The translations under genes were made by a program, and so were the position numbers. From the NCBI GenBank assembly GCA_013365365.1, contig JABVXU010000002.1, positions 124,001 to 188,000 of the forward strand: DNA of 64,000 bases, given 5' to 3'. The stretch comes from Cruorifilaria tuberocauda (Eukaryota; Nematoda; Chromadorea; Rhabditida; Onchocercidae). Under the pieces are notes generated by a model. That model was given only the letters and a program-made list of their open reading frames with translations, was not told the DNA's origin and did not search any database. Positions 50,383 to 63,693 of the stretch are shown here, piece after piece (the first letter of the stretch is position 1; every line of letters begins with the position of its first letter).

Positions 50383-52084
50383 ATGGAATCATTTACGGAA
50401 AAGGAATTATTGGCGACAATAAATGATATGGGTTACGATCTTTCTCCTGAAGAGCTGGTATTGTTTAAGAAAGGTGAATTCATATTACACAGTTTAATAG
50501 CAGGATTCGTCAAAAAAAAAGTGGTATTTACAGTATTTCTGAAGTGGTTGTGTGGTTGTTCTCACAGCCGAATAAGAAATTATAGAAATGGATAAATTCT
50601 TGGATGAGCTGGAAAAAGAAAGTGAGCAACAGTCACAGAACCAGAATGTGTCATTTAATTCTCTGGTGGAAAATGTTGCTGAACTGTCCACTTGTGGTAT
50701 GTTTGAAGACAAGGACTTATTAAGAACTTATGCTTAGAACTTATTTTTCGGAATGTTGAGTTTTTTAAATAAGACATACCACATAATTTTCAAGACTAAA
50801 GCCTTCTAGTGTTATACATTTTGTAATGGATTGTAATTTTTGGTGGAACTAGAATTTAATTTTTTTCTACTTAGACATACCATGCAGTTCTGATAAAGAA
50901 GGATTAATTTATGCGGAGCAATATCGGTATCTTCCATCATCTTATGAAAATCTTGAATTTCGTAAAAATCAAGGAAATTTCACGCAATCTTCTAAATCAG
51001 TTAATGTAAAGCTTTTCATAATTTAAATTGATTTATAATAAAAAGCTATATTATGATTTCTTAAGTTTTGGCTGGGAAAAGTTTTTTTTTCTGTATTCGG
51101 TTTTCATGCCCTGTTTTTTGGATCATTTGATTTTTTATCTGCGATCTGCAAAAAGGGCTTTCATAGTTTTTTGCAGCAGAACGCACTACTGGACCATGAT
51201 GAAATCGTAAAAATTTTGGATGATGGTTACCGTTGCCTTCGACAAATCACTATAGATAATATCCGCTTGGAAGACCTAGTAATATTTTCGGGTTTCTGTA
51301 ACTAAGGACCTTATAGAATTGAATAAAAATTTGGATGAAATTTCAGAATAGTCGTCTTGAGGAAAGTTTGTGTCGTAGTCGTGCAAGATCTTTTTCATCT
51401 GATGAAGACCAACAAAACTTTGCACCTGTTCAAGCAATGAATGATGTGAAAGGTTTCTTTTTCGGAAATTGTGAGCTTTCCAAAGTTTTAGCTTATGTTG
51501 AATCTTTTTCGAAAGATTTTTTTGAGCAACTCAGCGCATATTAAACATTTTTTAGTTGTGATTTTTTTTATCAGCTGAATCCCTTATCTCGATTATTATA
51601 AACTAAGTGAACTTTCATAATTTTAATTACACATGAAATGAGTACGACTATGAATAAAATATGACTTTGAGAAACTCTTATTTTAATCAATTTTTACAGA
51701 ACACAGCGATGAGACGAAAAGTAACAGTTCACAACTTGCCGTAGATGTTGGTAACTTACTAAATCCTTACTACGTTTTACACTCAAAACTTCTCTATTTT
51801 TTCAAAATTTTTATAATCACACTTCGATATTTTTAGCCATACGACCAGTTCTGCACCCTCTTCCTGGTGGAGTGCCATTTCGACATGATCCTGTAAAAAA
51901 ATATGAATTATACAAGAAAGGTTGGTTGGAGAATCCTCCTCCAGGTGAGAAAAAACGACTATCATTGAGGTGGAAAGTACGAGAGTTCATGCTGCGGCGA
52001 GATATTTCTGGAGTTAAACCTATAGATTTGGCTCGAAGAAGAATATCAAATCCTGATTGGTGTCCTCGTCCTTATCTCGATTAA
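50383..52084 (+). CDS. hyls-1: HYLS-1 centriolar protein
   Basis: Seven exons join in phase into 279 residues: 50383-50473, 50586-50696, 50875-51005, 51177-51278, 51347-51452, 51700-51750 and 51837-52084. The C-terminus carries the family signature: IRPVLHPLPGGVPFRHDPVK, then YELYKKGWLENPPPGEKKR and LRWKVREFML. The N-terminus FTEKELLATINDMGYDLSP resembles the short helical motif at the start of HYLS1 proteins. HYLS-1 is a stable core centriole component that interacts with SAS-4 and is needed for cilium formation, not for centriole duplication (C. elegans knowledge). The second exon adds a glutamate/glutamine-rich coil. AATAAA follows at 52232-52237. Assignment rests mainly on the C-terminal block. 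Confidence 0.88.
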
Positions 52085-54484
52085 ACAGTACCTCATAATT
52101 ACTGTGCACTTCTTTGTTCTGTCAAAAACGGATATAAAGTTACCGTATTGTCATTTCTTTTAATTTTTAAAAAAATGTAAACTTATTAGAAGCAGCAAAA
52201 TTATAGTAAATATTTATAAATAGCCATTTTTAATAAACTGATTTTTTTATTTTTCCGGTCATTTCAGATTTTTTTGTTTTGATACTGCCGATGGTTTGTA
52301 AAAAAATTTCCCGAATCAATGTGAATAAATTTTGCAGACAACTCAACTTATTACAATACAATAACATTAAGTGCAATCGTTTTTAAATTTAAAAACTATC
52401 CGGTTAAACCGAAAATTCGTTTTTGATAATTTCAAATGACCGCAGTCTTGCGGTAGCAGAATGCATAAAAAGTGTAGAGCCATTTTTATCATTGTCATGA
52501 TTCATTATTGTTAACGTTTAAGAATATTAGGAGAACAGGAAATGAAAAGACTGCTTCTTGCAGGGGTAAATCGGGCGTCACTAGAACTCTCATTGAATTG
52601 ACTAGTTGGTCGATTTTCAACGGTGACACGCTGTCACCTACCGAAGAATACAACCCTGAAAACTGTCCTAATTTCCAGCCATTATATGACGGTGAACTGG
52701 TTCCACATGGTTCTTCCTTTCTCAGAATGTCGTTTCATACATATCCAATTTCCCAATTTCATCCATCATTTTTACTTTTTTCTCGATAGCCACATAATAT
52801 AATTCTATCCAAATACGATTTAAAACCTTTGTTTGATGAATTTTTGAAATCTTCGAGGATTAGTGCAACGACCTTTTAAAGAAATACGCTGAGCGTTACA
52901 CATTATCGTCACAGTGAAACTTCGCCAAAATGATTATCTACATTTTTAAAAAATTTTTATAACATTTTCAAATTTAAAGTTACTTTTTGATTTATTGAAG
53001 AACTCAATCCAATGAATGGTTAAATAGGGAGACGATTTGAAGTATATTTCAATTTTGAAATTTTTATCTGTATTATTGAAATCATAAAATTTCTAGTGAT
53101 TTCTTTTTTATCCTGTGTTTTTGTCTTTTTTGACCTCGTTGTCATGCTTTAATTAATGATGTCAATTTTGGTGAGTTTGAATTTCCAAACGCCTGTTGAA
53201 ATCTTCACTTGCTTAGATTTTGTGCAAAACCTTCGGAATATTCTTGTTAGTAATTATTTGAGACAATCGATTTTACAATTAATTGCAAAGTAACAATTAC
53301 ATTTGAATACATTTGAAATTTTCATTTGAATAATTTATTCCAAATTGCAAAAATTCCCAACATTGGTTAATTGCGCAGAATAAAAAGGAAGATTATTGCA
53401 TATGAGAGAGAGGAGAGAGAGAGAAGAAGAGAGAGACTCCCATGGTCTTCTTTGCTCTTCCATCCATCCATCTCATGTTGACGTCGGAGATTGTCAAGAT
53501 AAAAACGACAGGAAGTTTTTTTCAGTTCATCTCTTCTCTCTGTCTCCTTTTCTTTCTCCCTCTCTTCTCTTTCTCTAATTTAATTTAATCTTTTCCACCT
53601 CACAGTTTTACAGTTTCACGGAGGAATTCAAATGTTCCACTCTTCCATAACGTATTTATTATTTTCAAATTTCCATTAGTCATCTCTATCTTCTTTAATT
53701 TTTATTGTTTCTCATTGGTAGTGCACAAAGGCAATAACTGTTTGTTTACTTACATTGCTTTTTTATATCTATATAATTACAAATTACAATACTTCAATAA
53801 AAATAATGGGAATGTTAACGAAAGATAAATTTAGTTTAGAAAGTGAGTGGTATTCGGAGCAGTTATCTCGTATGTGTGCAAATGACACTCATCTATTCAT
53901 CCTTCAGTATCCGTAATCGTTCTACAGATGGCGGAGAAAATTCCTTTTAATTAAATATCGTTGTTGATAGTAATTCTCGATGCACATTCTCTTAGATCAA
54001 AGAATCTTCTAAATGGATATTCTTTTTTTGATAATAAAAACAACAAAATGGTATTAACTTGTACTATTTTTTCGTTTTGCTGTGTAACAAGGAATTTTCT
54101 TATGATATAAGAATATTTCTCAGTGGAATGTGGTTCATTTTGTATCTTTAAATCTCTACAGTTAAAAAAATTGTGATAAGTTGTTAAGACTCAATGGTAC
54201 AATGTTACCAGGAAGTGGAAATTGATTTGTGCGTGTTCACTATTTCCCATTCGGTTGAAACTGTTACTATTTATGATAATAAAGAAGCAAACTAATGATT
54301 AAAATGAAATAGAACTTGGCTTTTTTAATTAATATTTCTTTTGTTTCAGAAAAAATTATAACTTTTGATGGTAATCTTTTTGTTTAATTAGACATAAAAT
54401 CCTGCAAACGATTTCAATCGTAACGTAATTACTGATCTGCTAATGAAGTAAAATGGTTTTGAGATTTTAGTGTTTGCTGGAAAA
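52085..54484. other. 2.4 kb intergenic region with one open island and GA/CT tracts
   Basis: Mostly AT-rich. A less AT-rich block at 52508-52789 is open on both strands and contains a perfect 17-base palindrome GGTGACACGCTGTCACC (52622-52638). GA-rich and CT-rich tracts lie at 53404-53437 and 53531-53576. I cannot support a gene. Confidence 0.5.
53404..53576. repeat. GA tract and complementary CT tract about 95 bases apart
   Basis: GA-rich 53404-53437 and CT-rich 53531-53576 are roughly complementary, so the region could fold into a long imperfect hairpin. The open frame across it (53396-53578) is a repeat artefact. Confidence 0.75.
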
Positions 54485-57432
54485 ATGGAAAAGTTAAAAT
54501 GTTGTGTGCAAACATATGCATGGGGTAAAAAAGGTATGGCAAGTGAGGTTGCCCGAGTTTATGCTGCTGGAAATTCTGATGTAATCATCGATGGTAAAAC
54601 TTCATATGCAGAGGTAGGATTAACTCTAACTGTTTATTTTTGCATTCTTTAATTTTGAAATTCATATCATCCCAAAGCGATATATGATATCAATAAATTG
54701 ATAAAAAGATAAGATATTGGCAATATAATTATAGCTGTGGATGGGTACACATCCGGACGGACCATGTCAGATTCAACGATCTCAGAAGAAACTGTCCCAA
54801 TATATTGCTGAACATGAAGGTACTACCACTTATCGGAAAGTTTCAACTGAAAAGCATCTTCCATTCATTATGAAATTAATGAGTATACAACATAATTTAT
54901 CCATCCAAGTGCATCCTACAAAGGTTTGTTCCCTTCTTGCGCTTCAGATTTTGGTCGAAAGAAATATTTAGGTTGAATTAATTACAAATTTTGTTGTAAT
55001 AATGAAGCAAAAATTAGAGAAGAAATTTAGTGCGACAAATTGGTTCGTTTCAACATTACTTGAGTAAGGAACATGAGTTTTTTGGAAAAGTTTTCAAATT
55101 GCCACTATCTTTTATTCATGAATGAAATTGTTGTAGGAGCAAGCGGCACGACTAAATGATCGTGATCCAATTCATTATCCCGATAGGAATCATAAACCAG
55201 AGCTTGCCTATGCGCTTACTCAATTTGAATTGTTGTGCGGTTTTCGACCTGCGAACCAAATCTGTGCAAATTTAGAAGGTTTTATAATTATTTAAATTTA
55301 ATTTTGCTTTTAGAATTTGAATTGCGAATTGTTCGTGTAAATTCTTCATTCGTTCAAACATCTTAAAATCTACTTTATATTCTTGAATTACGTTTATTAG
55401 ATTTCACAGCAGATAAGTACTTATTGTTCTACATATTTCTTATTCATTTGATATATCAATAACTTATACCACTGTTTGAATTGACAGTGTTTCAAAATTT
55501 CTATTTCTGCTTTGCAGCTTTCCCAGAATTGAGACATTTGATGGGTGAAGATACATCGCACGCATTTCAAATACTTGCTAGAGCGGGAGTTGATGAGGAA
55601 TGTGAAACATTGAAATCTGCCTTGGCTGTATGTTTCAAAAAATTCATGAAACGTGCTAAAGATGCTGCCAATGAAGTGAAAATATTAGTGGACTCTGTTA
55701 TTACGAAGCTTATTTGTGGAAGTTTGTTCTTTCTGAATTTTAAAATAAGAATCTAGTCTTTTTATGAACTTGAAACAGTTTCTTGAAATTACATTGAGGA
55801 AAAGTCTTATGCTCTGCTTACTTATAAATTTGTACTGAGCTGGAACCTTAAAACTGAGTTTGGAAATGCTTACTCGCTACGTATAAATTGTTTTTTTCCG
55901 AAAATTCAAATTTCTACCATTTTAGACTAAAAAAGAAATGCTGAAAATCCTTTTGTTAAGCGTATTTGAAGAAAAATAGGTTATTAATTACGAATATCTA
56001 TAATCAGAAGATTCTCGAAATTTTACATTTTAAAATGAAATAAAAAATTCAATCATTTTTAAAAAGCTTAACTATTCCTCAATGACATCTGGAATAAATA
56101 AAAATTTTCGGAAAATATAAAAAATTAAAAATATAAAATTCCAGTACGTGGATCCCTTACCGACGAGACGGTAGCAGTAATTCAGAAAATGTCTCGAGAT
56201 TTTCCGGGTGATATTGGTTGTTTTATACCGCTACTTCTGAATCATGTTATCTTATCACCCGGAGAATGCTGCTATTATGGCGCTCAGGAGCTTCATGCTT
56301 ATCTTTCCGGAGGTTCGTTCATCTTACCCACATAATTGTTGTTTCCATTCAAATTTAACTAAACTGACTTACTAAATGGATATGGTTATTTGTTTTTCAG
56401 AATGTATAGAATGTGTTAGCTGTTCGAATAACACAATTCGAGCGGCATGCACATCAAAATTTATCGATATCGATACCTTATGTGAAGTCCTGAACTACCG
56501 AATGACCGATCCATCATATTATTTTGTATCTCCAGCTGTTCTAGAAAATTTTCCACATATCCGTGTTTACGATCCCGATTGTGAAGATTTTACACTTCAT
56601 GAAGTTAAAGTGAGTTTGTCATCCTTTTTTTTCTCCCGATTTTTCTTTCTGACCTTTGAATTACTGAAGCAAATGATAATTTTGGAAAAATTTTCATTTC
56701 TACAACATTGAACGAAAAATTACGGCATAAGATGATTTTTTGAGAATAAATTAGGAAGAAAAAGAGTAGAAGCTGCCACCCTTCGAACATTGGCTAAAAT
56801 AACTGAAGAAATTAGTAAAAACTATAAGATAAGTTAATTAACTTTAATTAGAATAAAATGCAACTATTTTTAACTTCCTTTAACCGAGTGTTCTAAAGCT
56901 TTTTCTCTCACACACATTTCATGTGATTTATCTGTATTTTATTTTTAATTTTTATCCAACCAGCCCATGCTTAATTTAACATTTTTTGTAATGTTACATT
57001 ATAATAAATATTCCCATATCATTTTAGGTTCCATCGTCATTACTATCGTCGGTAACAAGAAAAGAATTATCAATATTCATTCCAAGCCTAGAATGCGATA
57101 GTATTATGCTGGTGGTGGAAGGTGAAGGCATCATCGAAAATTATTCTGCAAAACGGAAAACACAAAAATCTCTGACAGTGAGACGTGGTGATGTAATCTA
57201 TATAGAATCACACGCTCAACTATGTTTCGTAAAATGTACTCGAGATATCCTGGCATATCGGACGTTTAGCTATGAGGAAGGACCTGATCAACTGTTTTAC
57301 AATGCTGATGAAACGGCGGTATCAGGGACGGCTCGTGTCACGGTTCAGATGAAGCGTCGCATTAAGCCTTTGATTATGGATGATGATGCCGAAATGTTTG
57401 ATATCGAAAATGAAATGGATGGAATTTGTTAG
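54485..57432 (+). CDS. MPI: Mannose-6-phosphate isomerase (type I PMI)
   Basis: Seven exons join in phase into about 479 residues: 54485-54613, 54735-54923, 55137-55278, 55518-~55715, 56145-56312, 56401-56609 and 57028-57432. The enzyme interconverts fructose-6-phosphate and mannose-6-phosphate in the cytosol, feeding GDP-mannose and glycosylation. All expected metal-site and active-site motifs are visible: QVHP (Gln and His), HKPE (Glu), ELHAYLSG (His) and NTIRAA (Arg). Family blocks CVQTYAWGKKG, ELWMGTHPDGP and PGDIGCF are present. The C-terminus is longer than in human MPI (about 423 residues) and ends in an acidic stretch. The ATG is preceded by GATTTTAG 15 bases upstream, a possible trans-splice acceptor. 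The donor of exon 4 is ambiguous (after 55715 or 55721; both phase 1, two residues different). Confidence 0.95.
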
Positions 57433-59401
57433 AAATGAAAATTTTATGATTAACATAGTTCCGCACTAATAATTTTGATTTTATTAAAATCCTTGCTAAT
57501 ATTTCGAGATTTGAAAATATGAAGGCATACTGCAATAATACAAATTCAAGTACTCAATGTGAAAAATTCCAACTTATCCTCTCATATATATTTCATATTC
57601 ATTTCTAGATTACTCTTGATTTATATGGATAGATTTCTATTCGGTAAAAATTGTTTTGCTTTCCAGACGTTGATAATAGTCATAAATAATAAGCAATAAA
57701 TTGAGTGATATATTGTGGGGATGTTCAGCATAATTAGTAGCTCAATGATGTTCATGCTACTCAATATAAAGATATGCTATGTAATATTGTACGCTTGCCA
57801 ATTGATCAAGTAATTATGATATTCGAAAAATATGTTAAACTAAGCTCTAAAACTAAAACTAAACTAAACAAATCACTGCGTAAGCATAAACGCTATTTGA
57901 AGAAACATAACAGCCATGCTTGTTTAATGATTATAGCAGTTATAAATATTGATTAATAGTTTAAATGTCTTCATTTATTATAAAATACTTTAATAAGAGA
58001 TATGAGCGCTATCATTTTAATTTACATTTCGTTTAACAATCCGAATTTCTAAACCTACAGATTTGACCTAACAGACATTTCACCTCTACATCAGATTATT
58101 TCCAGCAATAGATAAGAACTACAAGTTATTACTTTCCTTGAATTACTCACTTCAACTTTATCTAACAGTAACTCATAGGGGAAATAATATACAGAGAAGC
58201 AGCAATCAGCATTTCAAGAATAAAATGAGGGCGCAGGCTGCTGCTTTATTCGATTAGAATGAGAACGTCAATTAAGATGAGGAATCATTAGCATGTATAT
58301 GATCTGAAGTATTTCATTGATAACTTTGCATCACACAATATTTTAAAGATACTCATGAGTTCTTTCTTAATTTTCAAGTGTTTAATCCTGAACTATATAA
58401 CTTTTTCTTGATATTATTAACGTCACTTCTAGTGAAAGTAGCCCCTTTTTGGATATATTTCCTTCTGTTTTCAGAAAAAAATCGACTATATAGTATATTC
58501 TTACAAAGTCTTTTTATTCCGAATCTTTTCTAAATCATTTGAAGAATTTCGTGTTCTAAGAAAATATTTAAAATTGAGTAAGATAGGGATAATAATTATA
58601 AATCATAACCTCGACATAATCTTTCACGGGTTAAATAGGGATAAAACTAAACCCATATTAACAACCAAGACAAAATGAAACCTAATGGCTGCGGAAGTGG
58701 CTATATGAAACGTGCGATAAGTGACAGTGTTATTGATCGGAATGAAAATGTAATCCCACAATATCAGAGAATTGTCAGCGTGTGATATGACTTGGGCAGG
58801 TGGATATGTGTTTTTATTTATCGCTTAAACTAAGACTAATACAAGTGTTATGTAGTTACGCTTGATATGTGATGCTAAAATGTTCAATCTGCTTAATGTT
58901 ATTGTTGATTTCCTGTAAAAGCATAAACTTCAGAAAATTTATACTTCAAGAAAGGTCTGAAATTGAAGAGCTACTAATTATTATAACGACCGCTGAATGC
59001 ACCTCCGTGATATTTTGGCCTTTTTTCTTCGTTTGTTACATGTCCATCTATATAACATAATGAATATTATAAATGATGGAGGTAACTTGGGGTATTGTTC
59101 ACAGTACTAGTGGAATAGATGGTCGTGCTGCTTGTAAATTTGACAGATTAAACATCAATTAATAGATTCTTTCATTTCATTCTTAACTACTTTAGGTATC
59201 AGCGTTGTAAAGAAGCCCTTCTTCTAGTGATATGCTGCAATCACTTTTCAAGAATTCAAAATATTGTATAATCTGATTTCGTGATAAACTTACAATTTAT
59301 AAACTTAAATTAGTTTCCTGGTCCATTCCTCATTTTTTTTGAATTTTTATCAAAGTTCCGCCGAAATTCAATCTATTACATTGAAGGAAGTAGATTTCAG
59401 G
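57433..59401. other. Intergenic region between MPI and EEA1
   Basis: 2 kb, AT-rich. Contains one 36-codon open frame with ordinary amino-acid composition at 58675-58785 and otherwise nothing supported. The last bases, TAGATTTCAG (59391-59400), form a strong acceptor one base before the EEA1 ATG. Confidence 0.6.
59391..59400 (+). promoter_or_regulatory. Probable trans-splice acceptor of eea-1
   Basis: TAGATTTCAG ends one base before the ATG of eea-1 with no upstream coding exon in frame. In nematodes this position fits spliced-leader addition. The leader itself is not encoded here. Confidence 0.5.
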
Positions 59402-62400
59402 ATGTTGCGTAAACTGAAGCAGCAGGTGACGCAAGCCGTAAATAGCGTTACTCCTTTTGAGGTATTTCCTCGTCTTGTTGTTTGTTGACATATCTCACGC
59501 TGCAAAAATTTAAGAGAAATTAATTTCTATTAGCTAAACATACTGCGTCTTATGAAGCGACTAAAACGATAAGAATGACTGGTGAGTAGAAGTGTCGTTC
59601 AGTCATTGGCCGGAGAAATTCAGTGAATGTATTTCCTCGTAAAGAACGAGAAATGATTCGTTGAATCTTCCCGACTTTCTTGTGTAAAAATCATGTAGCG
59701 AAGTTCTATTCCATTCTAGTTTACAGCCTCAGCACGAGCCATTGTTTAATGAAAACGATACAGAAGGATTTCTCTGTCCCGTGTGCATGCATTCATTTTC
59801 TTCCCCAGATGAATTGCAGATACATTTTCAAGTCCATACAATTAAGCAGGTTAATAATGTCAGTTATGTTTACTTTTAATAATTATTTTACCGAAAAAGT
59901 TCAATTCAAATAATATTGTCGCTTGACAACCATAACAGCAAAGAAACACCCATATGTTTACTCAATTCAGTTCATTTTATCTGTATTATTTTTTTTTTAG
60001 ATCCGTGAACAAAAAGTTAGTGGTTCGTCTTCATTTAGCTTACTCGGTGTGTTTATTTTCTTTAATTTAAGGTATTTGAATATTTCCATAGATAAGCACT
60101 TTTTTACATAAGTCCAATGCGAAATGAACACTCAATTTTATTGTTTCAGTAATACAGTAAAAATGTCTTATTTAGAGAATGGTTTTAATGAATCAGATGT
60201 AGTTCATCTTGAATTGGACGTGAAAGAACTTCGATCGCAATTGCAAGATGAGAAGCGCTATTCATTGGAATTGAAAAAGGAACTGGATAGATTGCATAGC
60301 CTCATCGCAAACCAGGCAGAAATATCTGAAGTATATAAATAACCGTTAATTTTGCATTATAATTTTTTTATTCAGAAGGAAATAGGGTAATTCTAAATGT
60401 TTTTTATTGCTTTTTTCCGTTTCCTTTCTTATGTGTTGCTTATATCTTTTAACAAAATTTGGCTATTTTCTTGTCAAAAAAAATTCTATCGAAATTTAAG
60501 GAAGAAGTGCCTTATCTTACGCAACAAGTACAGATGCTCGAAGCTGGAAAAGCATTAGGTATTTTTATTTAATTTTTTTTAATGAGCTATTTTTGTTTCT
60601 GAAATACATTATAATTTCATTTCCAGCAACCGAACGGATGCTTGAAATGGAAAAAGAAACAAGTGGGATGAACCGACAGGTTGAACAATTGAAGCAGGAA
60701 AAAAGCAGGTTAATCAAAAAAATCGGGGAACTTTCGACGAATATCATCAGCAAAACAGATGAAATCGAAGAGAAAAACAATGAAAAGGCTTTCTTGTGTG
60801 ATGAGCTAGTGCGGTACCGTCAGGAGATACAGAATTTGGAAATGGAAATCGAAGATCTACGAGAAAAACTCGATCAAAGGTGAATTTTGTTGAAAATCTT
60901 GTTTGATTTTCATACTGACTATGCAGAGTATGTTTGCTCTCTCGTTGTGTTCTATTTAACTCAGTCTAGATTGTCAGAAGATGATGTTAGTGTGCTCAGA
61001 AAAGAATTGGTGCATGCACAGCAGTTAATGGATACAATAACACAAGAGAAAGAAGAAAAAATTAAAAAGGATATCGGTACAATACATGATATGGAGCAGG
61101 ACCATAAAAAGTGATCTATTTTGGTTTGAAATGCTAAATTTATGTCATTATTTAAAAAATATGCTGTCGAAGTTTTTTTAGAATATGATTGTATTTGAAA
61201 GGTATATTAAGACATCTTTTCAGATTAGCTTGTGAAATTGAAATTCAAAAAACTCATATTGAAACCCTCAGAAATACGATCGCCAAGTGAGTTAATAAGT
61301 TAATGTCTTTTCATTCTGCTGATTATACAGTGGATTTTCTAGGATTCATTTTTAAATATCGAATTGTTTCAGATTTAATGGTGAATCCAGGAAACTTATT
61401 GAAGAAATCAACGCTTTCAAAAAAGTTTGGGAAGTATGTTACATTCATTTTCTGTGCTTTTAAAAGTTGTAGTTTAAAGTTTCAATTGCAGGAGAAAGCC
61501 GCAAATGCAACTGAGAAAATCTTTGATGCGTGCAAAAAAATTGACAATTTAGAAATTACTGTGAATGAATACCGAGCAGATAATGAAATCGAAAGAAAAC
61601 TCTCGGTACTTAACGATTCAAAAAGATCTGTGTTGGAGGTAATATCAGATGTAATAATTTTGAGGAATGTTTTATTGATACTGTTTTATATATAAATAGA
61701 ACTATTTGAAGTAGGCAGTACATCACTTAAATCATTTTAAATCATTAAATCATTTTTAGATTTCACAAGAAAATGAAAGATACAGAGAAGAGCTACGGCA
61801 AAACAAACATGCATTAGAAAAAGCTCTGTCGGAGGTTGAAGAAGTTCGTTTAAATTCATATTTAAATCTACTTAACTTTTATGTTTCTGACATCATATTA
61901 ATCTTGAGTTATGCTTTCAGGCGAAGAAGCAGCACATTAATTTTCAGCAAGAAATCATGTCGTTAACAGCTTTGCTCGATGAACAAAAACATAATTCCGC
62001 AGAAAAAGTCCGAGACAATAAATAATTTTGTGAAATTTCTGAAATGATTTTGTTAATGTTCAGCAAGTGATTCTTAATTCTTCAGGAAATGCTGGTGATT
62101 AAGGAACAAGAAATGATAACTGAATATCGGGAAGAAATTGAACAATTGAAGAGAAATATTTTCAAATTGGAAACTTCCTTGACCGAAGCATCTGAGAACG
62201 AAGATATTTTGAAGCAGAATTTAAACGAAGCGAAGTCAAGGGAATCAGTTTTGATGCAGAAGGTTTGTTTCTATTGTTTACATTATAGTTGTTTCTATTA
62301 ATTATTTCTTAGGCAGATTTTTCTGAATTATTCCAAAGTTAAGCAGAAAAATTTCAGATGTTTTCATAATTGGGTCTCAACGATTTTAGATTATTCTAAA

Positions 62401-63693
62401 GGATTATTTTTCTACAGATTTCTGAGAGCGACGGAGTCGATAAATTAGCTGTGGAACAACTGCATAAGGAGAAACTAACGCTTGAAGAAACAGTCAGGGG
62501 ATTAAGTGAAGCTCTAAAATCTTTAAATGTCTCGCATGAATACGCAATATCTCAGCATGAAGAAAATTGGAGAGAGAAGATAGGAGTCGAAAAGAATAAA
62601 GTGAAGAAGCTGGAAAACGAACTGAAAAAATTGCAGTGTAATTATATTTCTGCTGAGGAGAAGAATGAAAAGGTTTGTGACTTTTATTGTGCATTTTTGC
62701 TTTAATCCTTCATTGATATTTGTCCTACCTTTTGATTTAGATTTTTTAAAAAAAGTTATTCTCTCAAAGAAATAGCGTTGCAAAAAATAGACAAATAGTG
62801 TCATTTTCTATGTGAGAATGTTCCACGTTACCAGTAGTTTGCATAATGTTACTACAGTTTCAGTAATTAATACTGCTTAATTTTTATTTTAATTTCAGTT
62901 AAGCTGTATCTTGAAATTGAAATGTGATAATACTATAGAGAAACAGATAACTTAGATATACAAAGCTGTGACCTGTGCTGAAGTCAAAATTTGTCCATCT
63001 AATTTAATGAGGAATCCACAGATATTTTCCCATCTCAATTATCATGTTGTGTGAAGAATTGTTCTAGTTATCATCAATGCTGAAAGAGAGAACAGAAACA
63101 ATTGAAGAAAAGAATAAAATAATCACAACAGAGAGTGTCAAATTGGAATCAACTTTTAAGGAGCTTGAGCTAATGGAGAAAAAAGCGCTACAGTTGGTTG
63201 GTTATTTCCATTCAATTAAATAATTTGAATACAAGACATAAATCACTGCTTCCAAACATATAGACATATGAAGACTCGCCATAGTCATGAGAGGCTGTGT
63301 GTGATAGTTCTATTTGTTAAATATCGTCAACAACACTAGACGACTATAAAACATAAGAGTGTCTTATACTTACATAAGAGTATAAGACAGTAGGCTGTAA
63401 GTTAGCGGAAAATTGTACCATGATTGCTCATTAGTAGTAACTAAAGAACTGTTGATCCTCTTCCATACTTTTGGAAAATAGTTGGCTTATGTAGATTTTC
63501 TGTTGTGTTCGTTCTCTTCATGTGAATTGTTGAAGTTTCCCAACCTTACGGAGTTCAGCAATGTTCATAGGATAATGAACTACGTGAAAAAGAAACTGTT
63601 GCCATCAAACATAATGAAGAATACATGAAATTAGAAGAAACGATAAAAAACATGCAACCAGAATTAAAAGAAATAAAATCGGCGAAAAAACAG
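59402..63693 (+). CDS. eea-1: EEA1-like Rab5 effector, N-terminal part (runs off right edge)
   Basis: Sixteen exons join in phase into about 664 residues before the last visible exon end at 63693; the C-terminal FYVE domain must lie beyond the window. The N-terminus MLRKLKQQVTQAVNSV leads to a single C2H2 zinc finger (GFLCPVCMHSFSSPDEL, then HFQVH), the Rab5-binding element of EEA1. VVHLELDVKELRSQLQDEKR and SLELKKELDRLH align with the segment after the human zinc finger. The rest is a long coiled coil of heptads (for example EIEEKNNEKAFLCDELVRY). The family tethers early endosomes. Exons: 59402-59461, 59727-59849, 60001-60050, 60150-60330, 60501-60558, 60627-60879, 60970-61110, 61224-61286, 61373-61433, 61492-61638, 61760-61843, 61921-62007, 62086-62262, 62418-62672, 63068-63196 and 63571-63693. 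63694-64000 appears to be intron. Confidence 0.88.
62899..62955 (+). other. eea-1: Duplicate-looking exon of eea-1 with an in-frame stop
   Basis: After AATTTCAG, in the phase (0) expected from the exon ending at 62672, this reads LSCILKLKCDNTIEKQIT and then TAG. The normal next exon at 63068 begins LSSMLKERTETIEEKNKIIT. The two share the same start, phase and much of the residue pattern. It may be a decayed exon copy, or an alternative exon giving a truncated protein without FYVE. Confidence 0.5.
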
